Part shown: positions 1 through 5,063 of the stretch, one piece after another | Layout of the letters: every line of letters starts with the position of its first letter | How positions within the stretch are numbered: the stretch's first letter is position 1 | Assembly (NCBI GenBank): GCA_022750355.1 | Contig: JAKIVW010000041.1 | Coordinates: forward strand, 5,043 to 10,550 | Origin: Thermoplasmata archaeon | GTDB lineage: Archaea; Thermoplasmatota; Thermoplasmata; Lutacidiplasmatales; UBA184 | Length of the DNA: 5,508 nt | Direction: 5' to 3' | Program-made: the position numbers and the translations under genes | The notes under the pieces: generated by a model | Databases searched by the model: none | The model's input: only the letters and a program-made list of their open reading frames with translations | Told to the model about the DNA's origin: nothing

Positions 1-1635
1 CTCCCGATGCACCGCATCCGGGTCATCAAACCCGAGGTGGGCGGAGGGTTCGGAGGGAAATCCGACCCGCTGCCGCACGAGATCGTGTGTGCCGCGCTCG
101 CGATCGAGTCCGGTCGACCGGTGAAGATCCTCTTCGACCGGGAGGACGTCTTCCTTACGAACCACGGCCGTCACCCGACGCAGAACGACGTTCGCATCGC
201 GACGGACGCGGACGGCCGGATCCTTGCCTACGACATCGAGGCGCTGATCGACGGGGGAGCGTGGAGCTCGTTCGGCACGGTCACGACCTACTACAACGGG
301 GTGCTCTCGATGGGTCCCTATCGCGTCCCAAACTTCCGCTACCGCGGACGCCGGGTCTACACGACCAAGCCGCCGTCCGGGGCGATGCGCGCCCACGGCG
401 GGACCAACATCCGGTACTCGATCGAGCTCGCGCTCGACCAGCTCGCCGAAGAGATCGGGATCGACCCGTTCGACCTGCGGGACCAGAACGCGCTCCCGCC
501 GAATTCGACGACGATCAATCAGTTCCGCATCACGTCGACCTCGTTCCGAAAGTGCCTCGCGGCGGCCCGCCAGAAGAGCGGCTGGGATTCGAAGTTCCGC
601 AAACTCCCCTACGGTCGCGGGATCGGGCTCGGGTGCGGGTTCTACATCTCCGGCTCGAACAGCCCGATCCACTTCACGCCCAAGATGCCCCAATCGACCG
701 TCCACCTGAAGGTCGACATGGACGGCGGGATCGCCGTGCACTCGATGCAGGCGGACATCGGCCAGGGCTCGAACACGCTGCTCGCGGTCATCGTCGCGGA
801 AGTGCTCGGGGTCGCGCTGGATCGGGTTCATGTCCAGCGGGTCGATTCGGACGTCAGCCCCGTCGACCTCGGCTCGTACTCCAGCCGGGTGACGTTCATG
901 ATGGGCAACGCGGCCCGCGCCGCGGCCGAGGAGTTGCGGGGCAAGTTGTTCCTCGCGGCCGCGGAGCTGCTCTCCCGACCGGTCGAGGCGCTCCAGGTCG
1001 CGTACGAACGGATCCAGGTCCGCGGGGAGCCGTCGGTGGGGGTCTCGTTCGACGAGGCGCTCCACAAGGCGATGGAGCGCTCGGGCGCGTTGATCGCGAG
1101 CGGCGCGTACAACTCGCCCTCGATGGGCGGAACGTTCAAGGGCGCGCGCGCCGGGACGGCTCCCGCGTACTCGTTCGCGGCCTACGTCGCCGAGGTGGAC
1201 GTGGACGTGGAGACCGGAGCCTACCGCGTCGTCAAGGTCTGGGCCGCGTTCGATTGCGGTCGCCCGCTGAACCGTCTTGCGGTCGAGGGGCAGGTCGAGG
1301 GGTCCATCCACATGGGACTCGGCCAGGTGATGGGCGAGTCGATGAACTACCGGGGGACTCGTCTCATGAATCCCTCCCTGCTCGAATACAAGATCCCGAT
1401 GCCTCAGCAGATGCCCGAGGTCGAGGTCCTCCTCGTGGGGGACGATGACCCCGAAGGTCCGTTCGGGGCGAAGGAGGCCGGCGAGGGGCCGCTCATCGCC
1501 ATCCTGCCGGCGGTCGGAAATGCCCTGTACGATGCGGTCGGTGCGCGGTTCACCGAACTCCCGATCACGCCCGACCGGGTCCTGAAAGGGATCGACCTCC
1601 GTCGAAAGGAAGGTCGTCCGTGGAAGGGGGCGTAG
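1..1635 (+). CDS. hcrA: 4-hydroxybenzoyl-CoA reductase alpha (molybdenum) subunit, 5'-truncated by the window
   Basis: Large subunit of a xanthine-dehydrogenase-family enzyme that carries the molybdopterin cytosine dinucleotide cofactor and the active site. Reading is open from base 1, so about 544 C-terminal residues are present. Family members are roughly 770 residues, so about 230 are missing upstream. Visible motifs, numbered from the first codon: VGGGFGGK near 13-20 (cofactor loop), MRAHGGTN near 129-136, DIGQGSNT near 252-259, GSYSSRVT near 291-298, and GAKEAGEGP near 489-497. The Glu of GEGP (codon 1483-1485) matches the conserved catalytic base of the family. GSYSSRVT and GAKEAGEGP resemble what I recall of Thauera HcrA more than xanthine dehydrogenase. 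The gene lies five bases upstream of the FAD subunit with its [4Fe-4S] insertion, which is the main reason for the substrate call. Family assignment is very secure; substrate is inferred from the partner, and a related aryl-CoA substrate is possible. Confidence 0.85.
   Translation, partial: LPMHRIRVIKPEVGGGFGGKSDPLPHEIVCAALAIESGRPVKILFDREDVFLTNHGRHPTQNDVRIATDADGRILAYDIEALIDGGAWSSFGTVTTYYNGVLSMGPYRVPNFRYRGRRVYTTKPPSGAMRAHGGTNIRYSIELALDQLAEEIGIDPFDLRDQNALPPNSTTINQFRITSTSFRKCLAAARQKSGWDSKFRKLPYGRGIGLGCGFYISGSNSPIHFTPKMPQSTVHLKVDMDGGIAVHSMQADIGQGSNTLLAVIVAEVLGVALDRVHVQRVDSDVSPVDLGSYSSRVTFMMGNAARAAAEELRGKLFLAAAELLSRPVEALQVAYERIQVRGEPSVGVSFDEALHKAMERSGALIASGAYNSPSMGGTFKGARAGTAPAYSFAAYVAEVDVDVETGAYRVVKVWAAFDCGRPLNRLAVEGQVEGSIHMGLGQVMGESMNYRGTRLMNPSLLEYKIPMPQQMPEVEVLLVGDDDPEGPFGAKEAGEGPLIAILPAVGNALYDAVGARFTELPITPDRVLKGIDLRRKEGRPWKGA
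1622..1630 (+). promoter_or_regulatory. Ribosome binding site candidate for hcrB
   Basis: GGAAGGGGG lies ten bases before ATG 1641, inside the last codons of the alpha subunit. It supports the ATG start, but spacing is slightly long. A rival stretch, AAAGGAAGGT at 1605-1614, is positioned for the GTG at 1620, so the ribosome site alone does not settle the start; the family alignment favours the ATG. Confidence 0.4.
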
Positions 1636-1640
1636 GTCCG

Positions 1641-2624
1641 ATGCATCTCGACCCGTTCGAACTCCACCGCCCCGCCTCGGTCGAGGAGGTCGTCGCCCTC
1701 GCGCGGCAGCTCGAGGGCCATTTCGATTATCTCGCCGGAGGGACCGACCTGCTTCCGAACTACAAGATGCACCTGAACCTCAAGCCCCACCTCGTCGCTC
1801 TGGAGGACGTGGAGGAGTTGCGCGGGCACACGCTCTCCCGACTGGGTGCGATGGCCCGACTTTCGGACCTGGAGGTCGATGCGGAGCTCATGGCCACCTA
1901 CCCTTCCCTCTCCCAGGCGGTGCGCGAGGTCGCCACCCCACTCGTACGGGCCAGTGGGACTCTCGGTGGGAACCTGCTCGTCGAGACCCGGTGCTTCTTC
2001 TTCAATCAGAGCTACTTCTGGCGCAACAGCCTCGGCTACTGTCTCAAGGCGGACGGCGACCGCTGCCATGTCGTACCGCAGAAAGAGAAGTGCTACGCGA
2101 CGTTCTCGGGGGACCTCGCCCCCGCGCTGATGGTGCTCGACGCGGAGGTCGAGCTGGCCGGTCCCGACGGCCGGCGCCGCTTGCCGCTCCCCGACCTGTA
2201 CGACCTCGGCGGGGACGGGATCCGCCGGACCCACCTCGCCCCGGGGGAGTTGTTGGTCGCGGTCCACCTGCCCGCCGCGAGCCGCGCGCGCCCGGGAACC
2301 TACCTCAAACTTCGGGTTCGTCCTTCGTACGATTTTCCGGAGCTCGGGGTCGCGGCGGCGGGGGTGTTCGAAGGGCGCACGGTCCGCTCGCTCCGGCTCG
2401 CGGTCGGGGGCGCGGACCCGTACCCGCGTCGGTTCGATGCCCTGACCGACGCCCTGGTCGGGCAGGAACTCTCCGACGATCGGCTCGCGGCGTTCGCCCA
2501 AGAGGTGGAACGGGCGGTCCGGCCGGTCCACAACACGTTCCTCCTGCCCGACTATCGCCGTCGCATGATCCCCGTGTACGTCCGCCGCGCGCTCACCCAG
2601 CTTCGGGAAGGGGCCGCCGCGTGA
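1641..2624 (+). CDS. hcrB: 4-hydroxybenzoyl-CoA reductase beta (FAD and [4Fe-4S]) subunit
   Basis: Flavin subunit that relays electrons to the molybdenum subunit during reductive dehydroxylation of 4-hydroxybenzoyl-CoA to benzoyl-CoA, in the cytoplasm. From the ATG it is 327 residues, the usual size. FAD-binding motifs are LAGGTDLLPN (31-40) and TLGGNL (107-112). Between the FAD domain halves lies the insertion special to this enzyme: Cys118, Cys134, Cys142 and Cys151. Their 16/8/9 spacing equals that I recall for the [4Fe-4S] ligands of Thauera aromatica HcrB (122, 138, 146, 155), in similar context (TRCxFxNQSxxWR, GYCLK, GDxCH, CYAT). APALMVLDA follows at about 160-168, then a CO-dehydrogenase flavoprotein C-terminal domain. 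ATG 1641 is chosen because the N-terminus then aligns with HcrB. An in-frame GTG at 1620 would overlap hcrA by 16 bases and also has a purine-rich stretch before it, so it cannot be excluded. Confidence 0.92.
   Translation: MHLDPFELHRPASVEEVVALARQLEGHFDYLAGGTDLLPNYKMHLNLKPHLVALEDVEELRGHTLSRLGAMARLSDLEVDAELMATYPSLSQAVREVATPLVRASGTLGGNLLVETRCFFFNQSYFWRNSLGYCLKADGDRCHVVPQKEKCYATFSGDLAPALMVLDAEVELAGPDGRRRLPLPDLYDLGGDGIRRTHLAPGELLVAVHLPAASRARPGTYLKLRVRPSYDFPELGVAAAGVFEGRTVRSLRLAVGGADPYPRRFDALTDALVGQELSDDRLAAFAQEVERAVRPVHNTFLLPDYRRRMIPVYVRRALTQLREGAAA
2605..2613 (+). promoter_or_regulatory. Ribosome binding site for the serK-like gene
   Basis: GGGAAGGGG lies seven bases before GTG 2621, inside the hcrB 3' end. 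With the GTGA stop-start overlap it indicates translational coupling to hcrB and decides the GTG start: the same reading frame stays open far upstream inside hcrB, but that stretch has no resemblance to the family. Confidence 0.55.
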
Positions 2625-3121
2625 ACGACCCCGTGAGGAGGACGGGCTCTCCCACCTTTCGTTTGATCCCCCTCGAAAACCTCCTCGAACACGAGGAGGT
2701 CGAGCCACGGAAGGTGGACGAATTGGTCGCGGACTTCCGACGCATCGGGAAGGTCGCCGACCCGATCTGGGTCGCGGTGGGGTCCGGGATCATCCTCAAC
2801 GGACATCACCGGGTCGCCGCGCTCCGGCGACTGGGGGCGGTGTGGGTCCCCGCCTACGAGATCGACTACCATTCCCCGCGCATCCGCCTCGAGCGGTGGA
2901 CCGTGGGGCCCCCGATCGCGAAGGTCGAGGTCGAGCGACGAGCCTCCGAGCACCGACTGTATCCGCCGAAAACGACCCGGCACGTCCTCGAGATCGAGCT
3001 CGCCCCCCGACCGACCCCGTTGGCCGAGCTGATGGGACCGGCGCCCGGCTCCCGTCCCGGGTCTCAGCCGCGCGCGTCCCGTTCCCCGCGCCGAGGCGCC
3101 GACGCATCGGAAACGACGTAG
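2621..3121 (+). CDS. SerK-like ParB/sulfiredoxin-fold protein (possible free serine kinase or regulator)
   Basis: 166 residues from a GTG overlapping the hcrB stop by four bases (GTGA). The ParB/sulfiredoxin core runs from about 14 to 93: FRLIPLENLLEHEE, then a helix, a strand near WVAVGSGIIL and NGHHRVAALRRLG (60-72). It resembles Thermococcus SerK, an ADP-dependent free L-serine kinase: His24-Glu25 matches the PHE motif with catalytic Glu30, NGHHR matches DGHHR, the following stretch ends in DY as in SerK, and PPKTTRHVL (115-123) matches the SerK C-terminal PKTTRHVL. Two oddities are visible. SerK, as I recall, is about 240 residues, and the segment between the core and PPKTTRHVL is much shorter here. 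The Asp of DGHHR is Asn60. Staphylococcal SbnI, a serine kinase that also regulates, shares this fold. Kinase activity, an inactive regulator, or a nucleotide-binding helper of the reductase are all possible. Residues after about 139 are Arg/Pro/Ser-rich, probably disordered, and overlap purN. Confidence 0.72.
   Translation: MNDPVRRTGSPTFRLIPLENLLEHEEVEPRKVDELVADFRRIGKVADPIWVAVGSGIILNGHHRVAALRRLGAVWVPAYEIDYHSPRIRLERWTVGPPIAKVEVERRASEHRLYPPKTTRHVLEIELAPRPTPLAELMGPAPGSRPGSQPRASRSPRRGADASETT
2672..2704 (+). repeat. Strong hairpin over the catalytic motif of the serK-like gene
   Basis: ACCTCCTCG (2679-2687) and CGAGGAGGT (2692-2700) are perfect 9-bp complements around the loop AACA. CTCG (2672-2675) and CGAG (2701-2704) add four pairs across a 3-base bulge. 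The 3' arm contains GGAGGT, an ideal Shine-Dalgarno core, upstream of in-frame GTG 2714 and TTG 2723. Encoded residues include the His-Glu-Glu motif, so the symmetry may simply follow from CTC CTC and GAG GAG codons. Confidence 0.5.
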
Positions 3122-3720
3122 GGCAGGGGCAACACGCCCTCCGCGAACCGTCGGATCGCCAGCGCCAGGAGGGCGACCTCCACCGGCGCGAGTCGTTCCC
3201 GGAGCGTTTCCGGCGTATCGTCCGGCACCACCGGGATCCGATCCTGAACGATCGCCGGTCCCCCGTCCACGTCGTCCGTCACGAGGTGAACGGTCGCCCC
3301 CGTGGTTCGTTCGTGACCGGCGATCACGGCCTCGTGCACCTTGCGCCCGTACATTCCGGGGCCCCCGTACCGCGGGAGGAGCGAGGGGTGCAGGTTGATC
3401 GCCCGTCCTCGCCAATGCCGGACCCAGCTCGCGGGGAGGATCGACAGGAATCCGGCCAACACCACCAGTTCGACGCCCCGAGACTCGAATTCGCTCGTCA
3501 ATCGGGCCGCCCAGATTTCGGGATCCCCACCGTGCGTGGGGAGGACGAGGGTCGGGAGCCCGCGGACGCGGGAGCGCTCGATCGCGGGCGCGTGCGGGCG
3601 GTCCGCGACGACGAGGGCGAACTGGGCGGGGAGGTGGCCGCCGGCGGCCATCTCGGCGAGCGCGTCGAGGGTCGTTCCCTCGCCCGAGACGAGCACGCCG
3701 ATCGTGAGCGTTCGCGCCAC
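3064..3720 (-). CDS. purN: Phosphoribosylglycinamide formyltransferase (GAR transformylase)
   Basis: Transfers a formyl group from 10-formyl-tetrahydrofolate (or the archaeal equivalent donor) to glycinamide ribonucleotide in de novo purine synthesis; cytoplasmic. 218 residues, slightly longer than the usual 190-212. A Rossmann-like start LTIGVLVSGEGTTLDAL (5-21) holds the phosphate loop, written SGEGTTL rather than the common SGxGSNL. Catalytic residues are Asn109 and His111 in NLHPSLLPRYGG and Asp152 in TDDVDGGPAI, matching E. coli Asn106, His108 and Asp144. The GGPGMYGRKVHEAV segment adds residues between His and Asp and resembles the GMYG-type PurN I recall from Bacteroidetes and some archaea rather than the E. 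coli form. The start is GTG; no better start exists before the phosphate loop, and no Shine-Dalgarno sequence is visible. It lies 43 bases after tfb, so it may be cotranscribed. The last 19 codons overlap the convergent serK-like gene. Confidence 0.92.
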   Translation of the reverse strand: MARTLTIGVLVSGEGTTLDALAEMAAGGHLPAQFALVVADRPHAPAIERSRVRGLPTLVLPTHGGDPEIWAARLTSEFESRGVELVVLAGFLSILPASWVRHWRGRAINLHPSLLPRYGGPGMYGRKVHEAVIAGHERTTGATVHLVTDDVDGGPAIVQDRIPVVPDDTPETLRERLAPVEVALLALAIRRFAEGVLPLPYVVSDASAPRRGERDARG

Positions 3721-3740
3721 CGACGGGCGAGCGGAACCGG

Positions 3741-3752
3741 ACTCTTGAGAGT
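3741..3752. repeat. Short inverted repeat in the tfb-purN spacer
   Basis: ACTCT-TG-AGAGT, a perfect 5-bp inverted repeat with a 2-base centre, sits in the middle of the 43-base spacer (3721-3763) between the tfb stop and the purN start. It is too short-looped for an RNA hairpin of full stem and lacks a T-tract, so it is not an obvious terminator. It could be a small protein-binding site or chance. Confidence 0.3.
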
Positions 3753-3763
3753 GGCGCCCGCGC

Positions 3764-4762
3764 CTAGAGCATGACGCGGAGGTTGAGCTTCTCGGTGAGC
3801 TCCTTGTACCGGTTGCGGATCGTCACTTCGGTCACCCCGGCGACTTCGGCGACCTCGCGCTGGGTGCGGCGCTCGCCGCACTGGACGCTGGAGATGTAGA
3901 TCGCCGCCGCGGCGACGCCGGTCGGTCCCCGACCGCTCGTCAACTCCCGGTCCGTGGCCTGTTTGAGGATCTCGTTGGCGCGGGTCTGGATCTCTCCCTT
4001 CAGCTTCAACTCGGAACAGAACCGCTGGATGTAATCCTGCGGTCGCGTCGGCATCAACTTGAGGTGGAGCTCCCGGGTCATGAACCGGTACGTCCGACCG
4101 ATCTCCTTGCGACCGATGCGGGATTTGGACGCGATCTCGTCCAGGGTTCGCGGGACGTTGCACTGACGGCAGCTCCCGTAGAGCGAGGCCGCGACCACCC
4201 CTTCGATCGAACGGCCCCGGATCAGATTCCGGCCGACGGCCTTTCGGTAGATCATGGCGGCCGTCTCCCGGACGTTTCGAGGAAGGGCCATGCCGGAAGC
4301 GATCCGGTCGAGTTCCGCCAACGCGAAGGCGAGGTTCCGCTCGGTCGCATTGGAAACCCGGATACGGCGCTGCCACTTCCGGAGGCGGTAGAGTTGGGCC
4401 CGATTCCGGGTCGGGATCGACTTGCCGTACGGGTCGCGGTTCTTCCAGCCGATCTCGGTCGAGAGTCCCTTGTCGTGGATCGTGAGGGTCGTGGGGGCGC
4501 CGGTGCGCGCTCGCTTCTCGCCCTGTTCTGCATCGAAGGCGCGCCAGTCCGGACCCTGGTCGATCATCGACTCTTCCAGGACCAGCCCGCATTCATCGCA
4601 GACGATCTCGCCCCGCTCGTAATCGCGGGTGAGGTGGGAGGAGCCGCAACTCGTACAGCGGGTCGGGACGACGATGTCGTCCGGGCGCGTCGACGGCGTT
4701 TCCGCGGTCGGCGGGACGGGAGGTTCGGGAGCGGCCGCCTTCGGAGGAGCGGGTGCCTTCAT
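3764..4762 (-). CDS. tfb: Transcription initiation factor B (TFB, TFIIB homologue)
   Basis: Basal archaeal transcription factor: binds TBP-TATA and the B recognition element, recruits RNA polymerase and positions the start site. 332 residues. Order: an Ala/Pro-rich extension (1-32, beyond the usual short N-terminus), a zinc ribbon with Cys36, Cys39, Cys55 and Cys58 (CTSCGS ... RGEIVCDECGLVLEE), a B-reader/linker region (about 66-120, GPDWRAFD then RTGAPTT and DKGLSTEIGW), and two cyclin-like repeats (about 125-222 and 228-322). The second repeat ends in a helix-turn-helix, TQREVAEVAGVTEVTIRNRY (300-319), the B-recognition-element reader. All zinc ligands and both repeats are intact, so it should be functional. 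The ATG immediately follows the gar1 stop (TGAATG), with GGGTGG five bases before that stop, implying coupled translation. The gar1-tfb pairing is conserved in many archaea. Whether other TFB copies exist in the genome cannot be seen. Confidence 0.97.
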   Translation of the reverse strand: MKAPAPPKAAAPEPPVPPTAETPSTRPDDIVVPTRCTSCGSSHLTRDYERGEIVCDECGLVLEESMIDQGPDWRAFDAEQGEKRARTGAPTTLTIHDKGLSTEIGWKNRDPYGKSIPTRNRAQLYRLRKWQRRIRVSNATERNLAFALAELDRIASGMALPRNVRETAAMIYRKAVGRNLIRGRSIEGVVAASLYGSCRQCNVPRTLDEIASKSRIGRKEIGRTYRFMTRELHLKLMPTRPQDYIQRFCSELKLKGEIQTRANEILKQATDRELTSGRGPTGVAAAAIYISSVQCGERRTQREVAEVAGVTEVTIRNRYKELTEKLNLRVML

Positions 4763-5029
4763 TCATTCCACCCAGAGCGTGGACCCGATGATCCGAAGAC
4801 CTTCGGCGGGAGTGAGCGCGCGACGCGGGCGGACCGAGTAGTACGGACGCGCCACCGGTCCAAAGACCCGAACGACCACGCCGTGCACGTTCCCGCGATC
4901 GTCGGCGACCCGGGAGCGTTCGGGCGTTACCTCGGGACCGTTCGCACGCACGGTAAAATTTCCGGTCGGAGTGACGGCGAGAACCGTCCCGACGGGACGG
5001 GGTGGTGCCCGGGCGCTTCCCCGCGACAA
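4763..5029 (-). CDS. gar1: H/ACA ribonucleoprotein subunit Gar1
   Basis: Small subunit of the archaeal H/ACA RNP that, with Cbf5, Nop10, L7Ae and a guide RNA, converts uridine to pseudouridine in rRNA; Gar1 contacts Cbf5 and promotes product turnover. 88 residues, typical for archaea. The signature is RPVGTVLAVTPTGNFTVRAN (11-30; first beta strands), VADDRGNVHGVVVRVFGPV (41-59) and PYYSVRP (62-68), matching the family pattern VxDxxGxxxGxVxxVFGPVxxPYxxVxP. The start is taken as TTG 5029: no ATG or GTG is in frame before the first strand, and the next, GTG at 4951, would remove it. ATG 5034 just upstream is in another frame and reaches a stop after about 35 codons. No Shine-Dalgarno sequence precedes the TTG, which suits a leaderless transcript. 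It is followed without gap by tfb. Confidence 0.88.
   Translation of the reverse strand: MSRGSARAPPRPVGTVLAVTPTGNFTVRANGPEVTPERSRVADDRGNVHGVVVRVFGPVARPYYSVRPRRALTPAEGLRIIGSTLWVE
4768..4773 (-). promoter_or_regulatory. Ribosome binding site candidate for tfb
   Basis: GGGTGG on the minus strand lies five bases before ATG 4762, spanning the last sense codons of gar1. It partly matches the archaeal anti-Shine-Dalgarno complement (GGTGA/GGAGG) and fits coupled gar1-tfb translation. Confidence 0.45.
4984..5000 (-). repeat. GC-rich perfect inverted repeat in the gar1 5' coding region
   Basis: CCGTCCC (4984-4990) and GGGACGG (4994-5000) are perfect 7-bp complements around a 3-base loop, giving a compact stable hairpin in either strand. 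It covers gar1 codons 10 to 16, so it would lie 29-45 bases into a leaderless transcript, or near the 5' end if transcription begins near 5010. It could slow translation or be a by-product of Arg-Pro-Val-Gly codons. Confidence 0.45.
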
Positions 5030-5046
5030 GTCATATAAACGACTTG
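5027..5046. repeat. Inverted repeat flanking a TATA-like element at gar1
   Basis: CAAGTC (5027-5032) and GACTTG (5041-5046) are perfect 6-bp complements with an 8-base AT-rich centre ATATAAAC. The left arm includes the proposed TTG start of gar1 and the centre includes the TATA-like element. The layout resembles an operator for a dimeric regulator overlapping a promoter. It is the only such repeat in an intergenic region of the window. Confidence 0.5.
5032..5039 (-). promoter_or_regulatory. TATA-like element TTTATATG upstream of gar1
   Basis: Minus-strand TTTATATG in an otherwise GC-rich window is close to the archaeal TATA consensus TTTATATA. If used as a TATA box, transcription would begin about 25 bases on, near 5010, inside the proposed gar1 coding region and with no in-frame start nearby. 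It ends only two bases before TTG 5029, so it may instead be the AT-rich melting element just upstream of a start site at 5029. Confidence 0.4.
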
Positions 5047-5053
5047 CGATAGG

Positions 5054-5060
5054 TACTAAA
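5054..5060 (-). promoter_or_regulatory. Alternative TATA box TTTAGTA for a leaderless gar1-tfb transcript
   Basis: Minus-strand TTTAGTA is a weaker match to the TATA consensus, but its centre is about 28 bases before the T of TTG 5029, the distance expected if transcription starts at or next to the start codon. The upstream bases are AACCC, not a convincing purine-rich B recognition element. This model explains the absent Shine-Dalgarno sequence. Confidence 0.3.
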
Positions 5061-5063
5061 GGG

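Noticed and set aside
87..1448. 453-codon open frame in another plus-strand frame within hcrA
   Set aside because: Arg-rich low-complexity translation without any motif, entirely inside the recognised molybdenum subunit.
1991..2620. Upstream extension of the serK-like frame into hcrB
   Set aside because: The extra 210 residues are Arg/Gly-rich shadow sequence of hcrB; similarity to SerK begins only after GTG 2621, which has a ribosome site.
1404..2708. 434-codon open frame on the minus strand opposite hcrB
   Set aside because: It lies antisense to a clearly conserved gene, is Arg/Gly/Pro-rich with no motif, and is typical of stop-poor antisense frames in GC-rich DNA.
2552..3415. 287-codon minus-strand frame opposite the serK-like gene and overlapping purN in another frame
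   Set aside because: Composition is Arg/Gly/Pro-rich and motif-free; both regions are explained by recognised genes in other frames.
3721..3763. Possible separate promoter or terminator between tfb and purN
   Set aside because: The spacer is GC-rich, with no TATA-like element and no T-tract; only a weak 5-bp inverted repeat is present.
2842..3774. 310-codon plus-strand frame across the serK-like gene and antisense to purN
   Set aside because: Motif-free and Arg-rich; the serK-like and purN frames explain the region.
3498..4592. 364-codon minus-strand frame overlapping tfb and purN
   Set aside because: It is a +1-type shadow of tfb and purN; fragments such as the purN phosphate-loop region appear only out of frame, and both true frames are intact, so no fusion or frameshift is needed.
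4929..5034. Short frame starting at ATG 5034 just upstream of the gar1 TTG
   Set aside because: It runs out of frame with gar1 for about 35 codons, then stops. It has no ribosome site and no similarity to Gar1; a regulatory upstream peptide cannot be excluded but has no support.
4064..5038. 324-codon plus-strand frame opposite tfb and gar1
   Set aside because: Antisense to two conserved genes, with no recognisable domain.
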